DNA of 64,000 bases, from NCBI GenBank assembly GCA_020051075.1, contig JAGVJP010000005.1, forward strand, positions 18,663 to 82,662. The letters are read 5' to 3'. This DNA is from Parachlamydiales bacterium (GTDB lineage Bacteria; Chlamydiota; Chlamydiia; Chlamydiales; Parachlamydiaceae). The notes beneath the pieces are model-generated. The model had not been told where the DNA came from and ran no database searches. It saw only the letters and a program-made list of their open reading frames with translations. Positions within the stretch are counted from its first letter, which is position 1; the number at the start of each line of letters is the position of its first letter. The position numbers were made by a program, and so were the translations under genes. Below are positions 1 through 9,119 of this stretch, piece after piece.

Positions 1-102
1 CAGTGATTGCTAAAATTTTCATTTTTTTTATGAAGAGGTAGTTTGAATAGCACCAACAACATAACGTAAAATGGATTATTTGTAAATTTAAGAGTCAAGA
101 CC

Positions 103-320
103 TAATGGACGGGTATGGACAATATGGACAGGTATGGACAAGTATGGACTTTATGGACTTTATGGACTTTATGGACGGGTATGGACAAGATGGACATGTC
201 TTGTGATTCACTAATCTAATTTCTGTCCATATCCGTCCATTTTGTCCATATAGTCCATACCTGTCCATCGTCCATTGTCCATACCAGTCCATTGTCCATA
301 TAGTCCATTGTCCATAATCC
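103..320. repeat. Inverted array of TATGGAC-type short repeats
   Basis: The left half (about 103-206) carries roughly ten copies of ATGGAC separated by 2-4 variable bases. The right half (about 222-318) carries about ten copies of the complement GTCCAT. The two halves can fold on each other into a long imperfect hairpin around a 15-20 base centre. It lies directly upstream of the metallophosphoesterase gene and reads through in several frames, producing spurious ORFs. A short degenerate piece of the same motif recurs near 22463-22499. No gene function is implied. Confidence 0.8.
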
Positions 321-367
321 GCATTTTCCTGTATAAACAGAGACCAAAAGCTAGCGAAGATCCCCTT

Positions 368-1072
368 ATGAATGTCAACAGACTCATTATTGACTGCATT
401 TCAGACACCCACAACCAGCATGAAAAAATTGCCTTGCCTGGTGGAGATCTCCTGATCCATGCTGGAGATATTTCTGGTTATGGTCGAATTGGTGAAGTTC
501 TAAGATTCCTCGATTGGTTTGCTCAACAAGACTATCCTCACCTAATTTTAATTCCAGGAAATCACGATTTCATCTTTGAAAAGCAATTTCCCTGGTGTCA
601 AGAAGAATGCACAAAGAGAAAGATAATTCTGTTGAATGATTCAAGTGCAGAGATTAATGGAATTAAAATCTGGGGTTCTCCCATTCAACCTTGGTTCCTT
701 GACTGGGCGTTTAACCGTCAACGCGGAGAGGAAATTAAGAAACATTGGGATCTTATTCCTAACGACACGGAAATCCTTGTGACACATGGCCCTCCGCGCT
801 TAATCTTGGACAATGCTAATGCTGGAGGCTACTCTAACCATGTCGGGTGTGAAGATTTATTTCGTAAAATTGTGGAGACTAAGGTCAAATTACACGTCTT
901 CGGACATATTCATGAAGGGAGAGGCTATAAATCTATTGAAGGGAGAACCTATATCAATGCATCCTCTTTAGACGAGAACTATGAATTTCAACCCCCTGGC
1001 TATATTCGGGCAATTAAACAGGGAGATGACTACGAGGCCTCAATGGATGAATCAAGAAGTCATTCCCAATAG
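368..1072 (+). CDS. Calcineurin-like metallophosphoesterase (MPPED-like)
   Basis: The product of about 234 residues is a dimetal phosphoesterase. The motif series is complete: SDTH near the N-terminus, then GDIS, GNHD, THGPP and a C-terminal FGHIHEG, which together supply the Asp, His and Asn metal ligands. Spacing and the THGPP/GHIH end resemble the MPPED1/MPPED2 group of cytosolic phosphodiesterases. Substrate cannot be told. The longer frame opening at 275 reads through the TATGGAC repeat, so I place the start at ATG 368, which begins MNVNRL just before the first motif. It has no close operon partner; the next gene begins 80 bp downstream. Confidence 0.85.
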   Translation: MNVNRLIIDCISDTHNQHEKIALPGGDLLIHAGDISGYGRIGEVLRFLDWFAQQDYPHLILIPGNHDFIFEKQFPWCQEECTKRKIILLNDSSAEINGIKIWGSPIQPWFLDWAFNRQRGEEIKKHWDLIPNDTEILVTHGPPRLILDNANAGGYSNHVGCEDLFRKIVETKVKLHVFGHIHEGRGYKSIEGRTYINASSLDENYEFQPPGYIRAIKQGDDYEASMDESRSHSQ

Positions 1073-1152
1073 CTTAAAACAGTGAATCCGCTCACTAAAA
1101 AACCATTTCATGAGAATTTGACAATTAACCCCTCTTGTCATAGAAAGATGAT

Positions 1153-2361
1153 ATGACTAAAACCCTTTTTTCTATCGACTTGTGTAAGACACCGGATGAC
1201 CAGCCGCAGCCGCTGCATAATCGGTGGCATCCAGAAATTCCTCCTGTCGCTGAAGTCAGCCCCGGAGAGACTTTTCGAGTAGAATGCATAGATTGGACCG
1301 GCGGGCAAATCAAAGATAATGATAGCCCAGAAGATGTTCGCACCATCGACTTGAGCCGTGTGCATTATTTGAGCGGTCCGTTTGCCGTTCAGGGAGCGGA
1401 ACCTGGAGACCTGCTCGTCGTCGATATTCTTGATATCGGAGCCCTTCCAAATGCTGAATGGGGCTTTACCGGGATTTTTTCCAAGGAGAATGGAGGAGGA
1501 TTTCTAACCGATCACTTCCCAAACGCCGCTAAAGCAATCTGGAATTTAGAAGGGATTTTTGCAACATCGCGCCATATCCCTAGAGTGCGTTTTGCAGGAC
1601 TTATCCATCCCGGAATGATTGGCTGCGCCCCATCTAAGGATCTATTAGGAGTGTGGAACAAAAGAGAAAAAGAACTGTTTGACACCTGTCCTCATCGCTC
1701 TCCTCCCCTAGCATGCCTCCCTACTACCCAAGGAGCTCTGCTCGGAGGGATTAAGAAAGAACACTTCGATCGAGTCGCCCAAGAGGCTGCACGAACGATT
1801 CCTCCTCGTGAAAATGGAGGAAATTGCGACATAAAAAATCTCTCGAAAGGATCGAGGCTCTTTCTTCCTGTCTATGTAAAAAATGCCCTTCTCTCTTTAG
1901 GAGATCTCCATTTTTCGCAAGGAGACGGTGAAATCTCTTTTTGTGGTGCAATCGAAATGGCAGGTGGATGGGTGTTGCTCCATGTCGACCTCATCAAAAA
2001 TGGGATGGAAAAATATCAGGTCAATAACCCAATTTTTGAAACAGGACCCATTGCCCCTTTGTATTCGGAATATTTGATTTTCGAAGGAATTTCAGTTGAT
2101 GAGCAAGGCAAACAGCATTATCTCGATGCGCATGTCTCCTATCGAATGGCTTGCCTAAATGCTATTGAGTACTTAAAGACATTTGGCTATTCCGGTGAGC
2201 AAGCTTATCTACTCTTAAGCTGCGCCCCATGCGAGGGAAGAATCAGCGGCATTGTCGATATCCCAAACGCCTGCTGCACATTGGCCCTTCCTACACAGAT
2301 TTTTGATTTTGACATCAAACCAAGTTCAGGGAAGTCCCATCCACAGATTTATATGAAATAA
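1153..2361 (+). CDS. Acetamidase/formamidase family amidohydrolase
   Basis: 402 residues, the usual length of FmdA/AmdA-type formamidases, which hydrolyse formamide (or acetamide) to ammonia and the acid. The N-terminal WHPEIPP, the GDLLVVDIL block and the GFTGIFS segment, followed by GGNCDIKNL and the GDGE block, are family hallmarks. Several Cys residues and the conserved Asp/Glu positions of the C-terminal half (SCAPCEGRISGIVDIPN) are present, so the enzyme looks intact. No leader peptide. It could feed ammonia into the cell, but no transporter sits beside it. It is convergent with the next gene. Confidence 0.87.
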   Translation: MTKTLFSIDLCKTPDDQPQPLHNRWHPEIPPVAEVSPGETFRVECIDWTGGQIKDNDSPEDVRTIDLSRVHYLSGPFAVQGAEPGDLLVVDILDIGALPNAEWGFTGIFSKENGGGFLTDHFPNAAKAIWNLEGIFATSRHIPRVRFAGLIHPGMIGCAPSKDLLGVWNKREKELFDTCPHRSPPLACLPTTQGALLGGIKKEHFDRVAQEAARTIPPRENGGNCDIKNLSKGSRLFLPVYVKNALLSLGDLHFSQGDGEISFCGAIEMAGGWVLLHVDLIKNGMEKYQVNNPIFETGPIAPLYSEYLIFEGISVDEQGKQHYLDAHVSYRMACLNAIEYLKTFGYSGEQAYLLLSCAPCEGRISGIVDIPNACCTLALPTQIFDFDIKPSSGKSHPQIYMK

Positions 2362-2388
2362 AAATCAGCGATACTTGCTAAAATCTTC

Positions 2389-2492
2389 CCGTTAAGAAAG
2401 GGGTAATCATTTCACTATCCCACGCAGATTTCATCTTTGGGATAGGTATACATCAGATTTTACCCTTTTTGGATTTTTTCGTCCTTTAACGG
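2389..2492. terminator. Nested inverted repeats between convergent genes
   Basis: CTATCCCA (2415-2422) pairs with TGGGATAG (2438-2445). Outside it CCGTTAA (2389-2395) pairs with TTAACGG (2486-2492), and runs of G/A and T/C (2398-2405, 2459-2470) also match. This gives a two-level stem between the convergent formamidase and orphan genes, plausibly a bidirectional terminator. No classic long U-tract follows either side. Confidence 0.4.
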
Positions 2493-2537
2493 TACCTAAT
2501 CCATTCCCTTTCAGGCAAGAAGAATGCTAGGCTGTGA

Positions 2538-3740
2538 TCAAGCATAGTCCCTTAATAATCTCACATGATTGCCAATAGAGGCCTTAAGCTGTTCGACATG
2601 CATATATAATACCCGATCTGTGGTCATATCAACAGGAATCTGATCCAAAGCCACTAAGAGATCATTCGCTTGATCAATGAGATTGTTTGCTAAACCTTTC
2701 AAATCGGCTCCTTGCTCGCTGTTAGGATCGACGTCTTTGAATGGTACAAAGTTTGTGGTGATCGATTCAGCATAGTAATTGATCGTTGCCTGTAAACGGG
2801 CATATTCAGCGTGATTCTCCGGTTTGAATCCCGATTGAATGATTCTGTCCAACGTTCTATTTAACGCTGCAATTTGTACAGGATCGGCAGCTTCTTTCAG
2901 TCGATCTGTTGAGAATGCTCCAACATAAAGGACATTAGCCGAAGCAAAAAAATCATTTTCTCGCTCTGCGGGCGTTTTCCGACTCTCAATAAACTCATCG
3001 AGTCTATTTAAGTTTCTACTTGATATTCCCTGCATATCAAGTAAAACGGCACGATTGAGTTGAATGACCTCATCGTAACGTCTCATCCAGGCTCCCCCTT
3101 TTTTACCTTCTAACTGATTTGTTGCATTAGCTAAATCTGATTTAGCGCTTAACAAATTTCTGAAAGCAGTCTCGCTCCCTTCCTGGTATCTCTGCACCTG
3201 CACCGTTAAAGCATGAACTCTTGTTTGATCGCCGCGATCTCTCGCCTGTGATAATTCTTGATTAACCCTTGCGAGAGATTTCTCGTTTTTGTCATATTCT
3301 CTGGCATATAGCTCTACAGCACCTTTAAGATCCTGAAAAGCCCCTCGAACAACTTTTGCTTCTCTTCTTCTTCCGATTGGGCTGCGCCTTCTTTTAACAC
3401 GTGCCACCATTGCTGTTGTTGGACTATCAGGAGCGTTCTCGATCCCCGATGAGCGGCCTCCAGAACTCGCAGCAACGCTTTCTTCACCGGTCGAGGCTGA
3501 TGAAGGCGCGGCGGATTGTTCTTGTTTGACGCTTCTTTCTCTCAGTTTTTTTGGAGCTCTGGACGAGGCTCTCTCTACTTCTACCTCTATCTTAGGTGTT
3601 GGAACACGGCTTGACCCTGCTTGCGGCTTCACCCCTTTCACACCTATTTTTCCTTCCCAGCGAGCTTTTCCTGCTGAAACGGCTCCGTGTGGAATTTCAG
3701 GAAAACTTTGACCGACATTTTCGTTTCCTATCTTAGTCAT
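2538..3740 (-). CDS. Hypothetical coiled-coil protein with disordered N-terminus
   Basis: About 400 residues, not recognised. The first ~140 residues are low-complexity and rich in Ser, Ala, Arg and Lys (basic patches such as RVKRRRSPIGRRR). Residues ~145-230 have a heptad-like helical pattern (ELYAREYDKNEKSLARVN region). The rest is predicted helical with a repeated NLIDQANDLL type pattern. No signal peptide. The start is taken at ATG 3740, which has a good GGAGGT site 4 bases upstream, rather than 12 codons further up. A basic disordered head with a helical body and no enzymatic motif is common among secreted chlamydial effectors, but that is inference only. Confidence 0.7.
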   Translation of the reverse strand: MTKIGNENVGQSFPEIPHGAVSAGKARWEGKIGVKGVKPQAGSSRVPTPKIEVEVERASSRAPKKLRERSVKQEQSAAPSSASTGEESVAASSGGRSSGIENAPDSPTTAMVARVKRRRSPIGRRREAKVVRGAFQDLKGAVELYAREYDKNEKSLARVNQELSQARDRGDQTRVHALTVQVQRYQEGSETAFRNLLSAKSDLANATNQLEGKKGGAWMRRYDEVIQLNRAVLLDMQGISSRNLNRLDEFIESRKTPAERENDFFASANVLYVGAFSTDRLKEAADPVQIAALNRTLDRIIQSGFKPENHAEYARLQATINYYAESITTNFVPFKDVDPNSEQGADLKGLANNLIDQANDLLVALDQIPVDMTTDRVLYMHVEQLKASIGNHVRLLRDYA

Positions 3741-3996
3741 AGACACCTCCGCTTTGTTAGCTGAGAGTAAGATCATTCGAGATAGTTACTCTTTTTTAAA
3801 ACTAATTTACATAATAAATACTGTTTTAATTCATTTTTATAAAATAAACAAACGCTAATTAAATTATATAACAATAATTAATTATACCTCAAAAAAAAAT
3901 TAGAATTAAAAAGATGAATTAACACCATTCACGGTACATGACCGAAATGAGTACCTATCGGGAAAAAGATCAAGGCTGATGTGATCCTAATGATAG

Positions 3997-4062
3997 AAAC
4001 ACAGAGAACACAGAGAGAACCTATGGAGAGGTCTCTCCGTGTTCTCTGTGCCTCTGTGTTTT
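3997..4062. repeat. Inverted repeat of ACACAGAG units
   Basis: Left arm 3997-4020 consists of tandem ACACAGAG-like units. Right arm 4034-4062 has the complement CTCTGTG units. Together they form an imperfect hairpin of over 20 bp with an 8-12 base loop. It lies in an AT-rich stretch (3780-3995) with no gene. The design, short tandem units in opposing arms, parallels the other intergenic elements of this window, though the unit is different. Confidence 0.7.
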
Positions 4063-4155
4063 AATTGCACGTCCTTGGCAAAAGATCTTAGCCATTGGCG
4101 ATTATCTGGGAATTTGTTAGCATTTTTCTTTTTGAGATTCACCAAGGATTGGCAT

Positions 4156-4566
4156 ATGAAATACATCTGTAACTTACTTATTGCATTCAGTTTGATCTCG
4201 TTTGCATGTTTTGCTGAGGAAAAAATTCCTACCGTACAAGAAAATAGAGAAAAAGCAGGAGAACTCCTCTCTCAGTTGGAGCTCGATCTCTCCCGATTTT
4301 TATCTCGCAGAGAAAAGTATCAAACGGCTTCTGAAAAATTTCTCAGAGAGGAAGGGATGTGGAATGAGTTTGTTAAGGATAATAAAGCACTTCAGAGAAA
4401 GATCTTGAGGCAAAGAAGAGTGTTTGTAAATTTTCGAGATAACCTGGTGAAAACCATTTCCCTAGTTTATGGAAAAAACCCTTTAGGAGAGAACGAGGCA
4501 TCTATAGCAGAGCTAGAAATCACTGAATGGTATGTGAATTTTATGAGAGAAGAGGTATGCCTATGA
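4156..4566 (+). CDS. Small secreted helical protein, unknown
   Basis: 136 residues. The start is ATG 4156 with AAGGA upstream; the open frame runs further up but through the repeat. Residues 1-19 form a clear signal peptide (MKYICNLLIAFSLISFACFA) with probable cleavage before EEKIP. The remainder is charged and almost entirely helical, with coiled-coil character around ENREKAGELLSQLELDLSRF. No family is recognised. An export signal and small helical body suggest a periplasmic or secreted factor; function unknown. It is followed by a family B hairpin that could terminate it. Confidence 0.65.
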   Translation: MKYICNLLIAFSLISFACFAEEKIPTVQENREKAGELLSQLELDLSRFLSRREKYQTASEKFLREEGMWNEFVKDNKALQRKILRQRRVFVNFRDNLVKTISLVYGKNPLGENEASIAELEITEWYVNFMREEVCL

Positions 4567-4589
4567 AACATAACCTCCCACAACACATT

Positions 4590-4646
4590 ATCCTTCTTAT
4601 CTTTCCCATCCTGTAAAATTTGACAGGATGAGAAGGATAAGAATGA
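4590..4646. repeat. Family B hairpin (CATCCTGT / ACAGGATG)
   Basis: CCATCCTGT is followed after a short AT loop by GACAGGATG, with extended complementarity between CTTATCTT and AAGGATAAG outside. This is one of about five copies in the window (others at 25330-25374, 27547-27582, 31089-31132 and 31168-31211). It sits after the small secreted protein gene and may serve as its terminator. Confidence 0.75.
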
Positions 4647-4784
4647 TAGCTAGGGATAGTATGTTCCTTAGGTGTGGGGGCTGAACTGTTACTAAAATTT
4701 TTTTACTAAACGACGGCATATCTCTTGATAAATACTTGCAAATGGGGTAATAACAATCTATACGCTAAACTATCAGGTTTCTCT

Positions 4785-6335
4785 ATGCCGACCCCCACCC
4801 CTTTCGTCAATGTTCTGCAGGAATCAAGCCACTCACAAAAAATCCCCGAATCCTGCATCTTAGTCATCTTTGGTGCTACAGGGGATTTGACGGCCCGAAA
4901 GCTTATCCCAGCCCTTTATAATTTAGCCCGTGAAGGGCAGCTTCCAGGACATTTTGCTTGTGTTGGATTTGCCAGAAGGCCGAAATCCCATGAGGAATTT
5001 CGAGAGGAGATGTTGACAGCAATTAATAACTTTTCTCGATCAAAACCTGTCGACCAGAAGCTCTGGCAAAATTTTCGGGATCAGCTCTATTATCTCCAAT
5101 CCGATTTCGACGAAGATGACGGCTATGAACGGCTCAACCAATTTCTACAAAGTCTCGACGCACAGCTAGGAACGAAGGGAAATCGGGTGTTTTACCTCTC
5201 AGTCCAGCCGAGTTTCTTTCCCGATATTGTCGAGAAGTTAAGCAAACACCAGCTAGTTTACCCTGTCGACGAGGTTAAAAATAAATGGAGCCGTGTCATT
5301 ATCGAAAAGCCATTTGGAGAAGACACTGACTCGGCAATAAAATTGCAGCAGGATTTGACGCAACATCTTGATGAAAGCCAAATATTCCGTATCGATCACT
5401 ACCTTGGAAAAGAAACCGTTCAAAATCTGCTTGTCTTCCGTTTTGGCAACTCGATCTTCGAGTCGATGTGGAATAACCATCATATCAACAACATCCAAAT
5501 CACCGTCGGAGAAGAGATCGGCATAGGAACGCGCGGCCGGTTTTGGGAAGAGGCTGGGATGTTGAGGGATATCGTCCAAAACCATGTGATGCAACTCCTG
5601 GCTCTAGTTGCGATGGAACCTCCCACAAACCTAAGCGCAGACGCTATTCGGGATGAGAAAGTCAAAGTTTTAGAGTGCATCCGCCCCCTTCCGCGAGATC
5701 GATTTGATGAAATCGCGGTGAGAGGACAATATGGTCCAGGGTATATCTTTGGACAACCGGTAAAAGGCTATCGCCAAGAAGACAATGTCAATCCAAATTC
5801 CACTGTTGAAACCTATGTCGCCATCCAGCTCGCCATCGACAATTGGAGATGGGATGGAGTCCCTTTTTTCATCAGGGCAGGAAAACGGCTGCCAAAGAGA
5901 GCAACAGAGATCGCGATCACCTTTAACAGATCCCCAGGCTATCTGTTTCAAGAGTCCTCTGCACAGTTGGATCCCAATGTCCTCGTGATTCGAATCCAGC
6001 CTAATGAGGGCATCTCCTTAAAGATGAATTGCAAAGTCCCTGCGTTGAGCACGGTGATCCAGCCCGTCAAAATGGATTTCCGCTACAGCTCATATTTTGG
6101 TTCCGCTCCCCCAGAAGCCTATGAACGGTTGATCTGCGACTGCATGGCCGGAGACAGCACTCTCTTTGCAAGGGACGATGAAGTGCTGCAATCATGGAAA
6201 GTGCTGACCCCGCTTCTCTATCACTGGCAATCTGTCAAACCCAAGGATTTCCCCAATTATCCATCAGGAACATGGGGTCCAGAAGCTGCTCAGAAGATGT
6301 TACTACGGCAAAATAAACATTGGCGGTTAATATGA
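4785..6335 (+). CDS. zwf: Glucose-6-phosphate 1-dehydrogenase
   Basis: 516 residues from ATG 4785; the frame extends 20 codons upstream to a TTG, but homologous N-termini fit the ATG. It oxidises glucose 6-phosphate to 6-phosphogluconolactone with NADP. The Rossmann motif FGATGDLTARKL (residues ~29-40) and the active-site signature RIDHYLGKE (~201-209) with catalytic His are intact. Length matches bacterial Zwf. It is the first gene of an operon: its stop overlaps the opcA-like start by 4 bases (ATGA), and pgl follows, so two successive steps of the oxidative pentose phosphate branch are co-transcribed. Confidence 0.97.
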   Translation: MPTPTPFVNVLQESSHSQKIPESCILVIFGATGDLTARKLIPALYNLAREGQLPGHFACVGFARRPKSHEEFREEMLTAINNFSRSKPVDQKLWQNFRDQLYYLQSDFDEDDGYERLNQFLQSLDAQLGTKGNRVFYLSVQPSFFPDIVEKLSKHQLVYPVDEVKNKWSRVIIEKPFGEDTDSAIKLQQDLTQHLDESQIFRIDHYLGKETVQNLLVFRFGNSIFESMWNNHHINNIQITVGEEIGIGTRGRFWEEAGMLRDIVQNHVMQLLALVAMEPPTNLSADAIRDEKVKVLECIRPLPRDRFDEIAVRGQYGPGYIFGQPVKGYRQEDNVNPNSTVETYVAIQLAIDNWRWDGVPFFIRAGKRLPKRATEIAITFNRSPGYLFQESSAQLDPNVLVIRIQPNEGISLKMNCKVPALSTVIQPVKMDFRYSSYFGSAPPEAYERLICDCMAGDSTLFARDDEVLQSWKVLTPLLYHWQSVKPKDFPNYPSGTWGPEAAQKMLLRQNKHWRLI

Positions 6336-7423
6336 TGGTTCCAATAGATCTCAATGAAGTCATGAAGCTGGAAGCAAAGCAAGATGCCTCCCGAGCCTGT
6401 CTATTTAACATCATCATCTATACACATGAGGCAGAGCGTACCAACTATTTCAAAGGGATCCTGAAAATGTTAGCACAGGAGTTTCCCTGTCATATCATCT
6501 TCATTCAAGCGGATCAAAACACCAAAGACAGTTACTTGAAAGTTTCTGTCTCGAAACCGGACTCAACCGACAATGCAGCAAGTCCTGATCCTTCTTGCAA
6601 TTTGATGGTATGCGATCAAATTCTTATTGAAGCTGCCGGCAGCGACCTAGAACGAGTGCCCTATCTCATCCTTCCGCTGTTTATTCCAGATCTACCCATA
6701 TACTTGATTTGGGGGGAAGATCCCACTCTTGAAAACAAAATTTTCGATGCATTAAAACAACTCGTTAAACGGGTGATCTTCGATTCTGAGACGACGTTAG
6801 ACCTCTCAAAATTTGCCAAAAACGTTTTAGAAGAGCTTCAACACGATCGATTGAATATCGTCGATATGAATTGGGCCCGCATTGGGGGGTGGCGCGATGT
6901 CCTCGCACAAACTTTTGATAGCCCTGAAAGAATTGAGCAGCTGGCAACAGCATCTCGCATTAACATCATCTATAATATTCTCCCAAACAAGAAAATGACT
7001 CATCCAGCGAACCGAACCATCTACCTTCAAGCATGGCTGGCTTCCCGATTAAACTGGCGCTTTGAAGAGTTAACCAAAGAAGAGAGAAGCTATATCGTTC
7101 GTTATAAACATACTGCAGGAATCGTTGAGATTCACCTCATCCCAGAATCCCATGAATCATTCTCTCATGAAGAGATTATTGAAATAGAAATTTCAGGCCT
7201 CGCCGACTATGAATGCCACCTCATTAGAACGGCTCTCCACCAAGTGAAGGTCCATTCATCCAACCAATATCAGTGTCTACTCCCCTTTACGCTTTTGATG
7301 CCTACGTTGGAATCGGGGAGAAGTATCATGCAAGAAATTTTCTATCATAAAACCAGTCCGCAATACCCCCCCACACTGCAAATCATCAACCAAACTTCCT
7401 GGAGCGAAAATGAAAAACAATGA
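6332..7423 (+). CDS. opcA: OpcA-like glucose-6-phosphate dehydrogenase assembly protein
   Basis: 363 residues from the ATG overlapping the zwf stop. The family is known from cyanobacteria and actinobacteria as an allosteric activator/assembly factor of G6PDH. The ARACLFNIIIY start, the PLFIPDLPIYLIWGED segment (residues ~112-127) and DMNWARIGGWRDVLAQTFD (~183-201) fit it. The C-terminal third is less typical. Its position between zwf and pgl, overlapping both, is the strongest support. No catalytic motif is expected. It presumably acts by binding Zwf. Confidence 0.8.
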   Translation: MMVPIDLNEVMKLEAKQDASRACLFNIIIYTHEAERTNYFKGILKMLAQEFPCHIIFIQADQNTKDSYLKVSVSKPDSTDNAASPDPSCNLMVCDQILIEAAGSDLERVPYLILPLFIPDLPIYLIWGEDPTLENKIFDALKQLVKRVIFDSETTLDLSKFAKNVLEELQHDRLNIVDMNWARIGGWRDVLAQTFDSPERIEQLATASRINIIYNILPNKKMTHPANRTIYLQAWLASRLNWRFEELTKEERSYIVRYKHTAGIVEIHLIPESHESFSHEEIIEIEISGLADYECHLIRTALHQVKVHSSNQYQCLLPFTLLMPTLESGRSIMQEIFYHKTSPQYPPTLQIINQTSWSENEKQ

Positions 7424-8201
7424 ATGGAAAACAGAAATTTTACCATTCGATGATCGTCGAGACATCATCATCCCAGGAAATCTTGCAGAAACGATCCAAT
7501 TCTCTGTCGACCAATTGATTCAAATTGCTCAACAGGCAATTGCCGATCGAGGAGTGTTCACGATAGCTCTATCAGGAGGGAGCACTCCACATGCCATTTT
7601 TCAGGAACTGAGCCAACCCAAGCATCGGCAAGCTGTCGACTGGACAAAGGTTCTCTTTTTTTGGAGCGATGAGCGAAACGTCCCAGCAGATGATCTTGAA
7701 AACAACTACGGCAATGCGATGCGTGCTGGATTAGACAAGCTGCCCGTCCCCTCTGAAAACATCTTTAGAATGGAAGCCGAAGAAAACATTGAAACAAAAG
7801 CGCTGCAATATGAAAAATTAATCCAGGAAAAGGTCCCGCACGAGTCGTTCGATCTTGTGATGCTGGGGATGGGAGAAGATGGGCATACAGCATCGCTATT
7901 TCCCCATACTCACGCACTCCACACCAAGGATCGCCTTGTCGTTGCGAATTTTGTGCCACAGAAAAAGACGTGGCGCATGTCATTCACTTTCGATTGCATC
8001 AACAATGCTAAAACAATCTCCATCTATGTCATGGGCGAGCCCAAAGCTGACAAGGTCGTTCAAGTCTTGACTGGGGCATATACACCAGATGAACTCCCCA
8101 TTCAACGGGTTGGCACCCCCATTCACAAAGCTCTGTGGATCTTAGATAAAGCTGCGAGCAGAAAACTAGTCACCACAATCGAGCCTAAAGAATTTCATTA
8201 G
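7410..8201 (+). CDS. pgl: 6-phosphogluconolactonase
   Basis: 263 residues, the DevB/SOL type. It hydrolyses 6-phosphogluconolactone, the product of Zwf. Recognisable blocks are SGGSTPHAIF (~53), FFWSDERNVP (~84), NYGNAM and GMGEDGHTASLFPH (~152). It overlaps the end of the opcA-like gene by 14 bases, so translation is probably coupled. Its stop lies 11 bases from the stop of the convergent orphan gene, leaving no room for a standard intergenic terminator. No 6-phosphogluconate dehydrogenase gene follows in the window. Confidence 0.95.
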   Translation: MKNNEWKTEILPFDDRRDIIIPGNLAETIQFSVDQLIQIAQQAIADRGVFTIALSGGSTPHAIFQELSQPKHRQAVDWTKVLFFWSDERNVPADDLENNYGNAMRAGLDKLPVPSENIFRMEAEENIETKALQYEKLIQEKVPHESFDLVMLGMGEDGHTASLFPHTHALHTKDRLVVANFVPQKKTWRMSFTFDCINNAKTISIYVMGEPKADKVVQVLTGAYTPDELPIQRVGTPIHKALWILDKAASRKLVTTIEPKEFH

Positions 8202-8212
8202 CGAGGTTGCGT

Positions 8213-8824
8213 TTACAATAGCTTGACATCAAAACTCCGAGCACACAGCGGGTATTTTGTTCCTTTTGGAGGCTGCCATGTTAGCTTCTTCTGAATTATC
8301 ATTTCAGCAAATTTTTCAGATTCCTCTAATAACCTTGGAATAAATAAACTCGCCATAGAAGGACTAAATCGACTTTCCAACGCGCAATTATCAAGCTGTC
8401 CAAGCCTTAGATGCACTTCTTCATACATTATCTCAGCCTGAGCAATGCATTTTATTCTAAGACTGATGGCTGCTTGACTCCTTTTTGCTCGACTACAATT
8501 ATAGCGTCTAGCGAAACTTGTCATACGACAATCTATTAAATAAGCCCCTCTGATGTAATAGTCTATGATGATGTTGATATTCCGTCGAAATTTCTTAATG
8601 GATCCATCGCTGAAATGATTTCGCTTTAGGCAACCTGAAATTTCATTGACCACCTTAAACCTTTCTTCCTCTATTCTCATGAAGATGGCACTGGTTGTCC
8701 TTCTGACCGGCAAAACAAGAATCAGATTAGTCATGGCATCAATTTTATATGGATCAATATTTTTGCCCTGATCTTGTCGAAATGAACGTAATTGCGAAGA
8801 GAAACTAGTTGATATTTTTGGCAT
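8213..8824 (-). CDS. Hypothetical protein, helical
   Basis: 203 residues, not recognised. A Shine-Dalgarno-like AGGGGTT precedes the ATG. The protein is basic (many Arg/Lys), mostly helical, with no signal peptide or obvious membrane span and six scattered cysteines. It is convergent with pgl and faces an AT-rich gap (8825-9119) that probably holds both its promoter and that of the aminotransferase gene. Base composition is a little more AT-rich than the pentose phosphate genes. Confidence 0.6.
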   Translation of the reverse strand: MPKISTSFSSQLRSFRQDQGKNIDPYKIDAMTNLILVLPVRRTTSAIFMRIEEERFKVVNEISGCLKRNHFSDGSIKKFRRNINIIIDYYIRGAYLIDCRMTSFARRYNCSRAKRSQAAISLRIKCIAQAEIMYEEVHLRLGQLDNCALESRFSPSMASLFIPRLLEESEKFAEMIIQKKLTWQPPKGTKYPLCARSFDVKLL

Positions 8825-9119
8825 GGAACCCCTGAATATTAAATTAAAAAAAATTTCAAAATATTAATTAAAATTATTAGCAAAGAAAATAATATTAGTC
8901 AAGATTAAATTGATTATAACGCCGCATTTCTTATCATTAAAAGGGATCTTGTGGGGAATTGCATGGCGTTGTTCCATAAGTCAGACTCCAAGGAGCTAAG
9001 AGGAAAAAGACAAGGAACCACAAGTATTGGGAATGACTCCACATCCTCTAAAAAAAGAATATTATTTGTTTTATGTTTATATCTAATGTTATAATGAGGG
9101 AAACAAATCTGGTGACTGT

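Noticed and set aside
275..367. Upstream extension of the metallophosphoesterase
   Set aside because: Translates the GTCCAT repeat array; the ATG at 368 directly precedes the domain.
1118..1146. TTGACA followed by TAGAAA in front of the formamidase gene
   Set aside because: The -10 would put the transcript start at the ATG, leaving no ribosome site; likely chance.
8963..9094. Plus-strand 43-codon ATG frame with GGGG upstream
   Set aside because: No recognisable protein character, Ser/Lys-rich, located in the AT-rich promoter gap before the aminotransferase; kept only as a chance frame.
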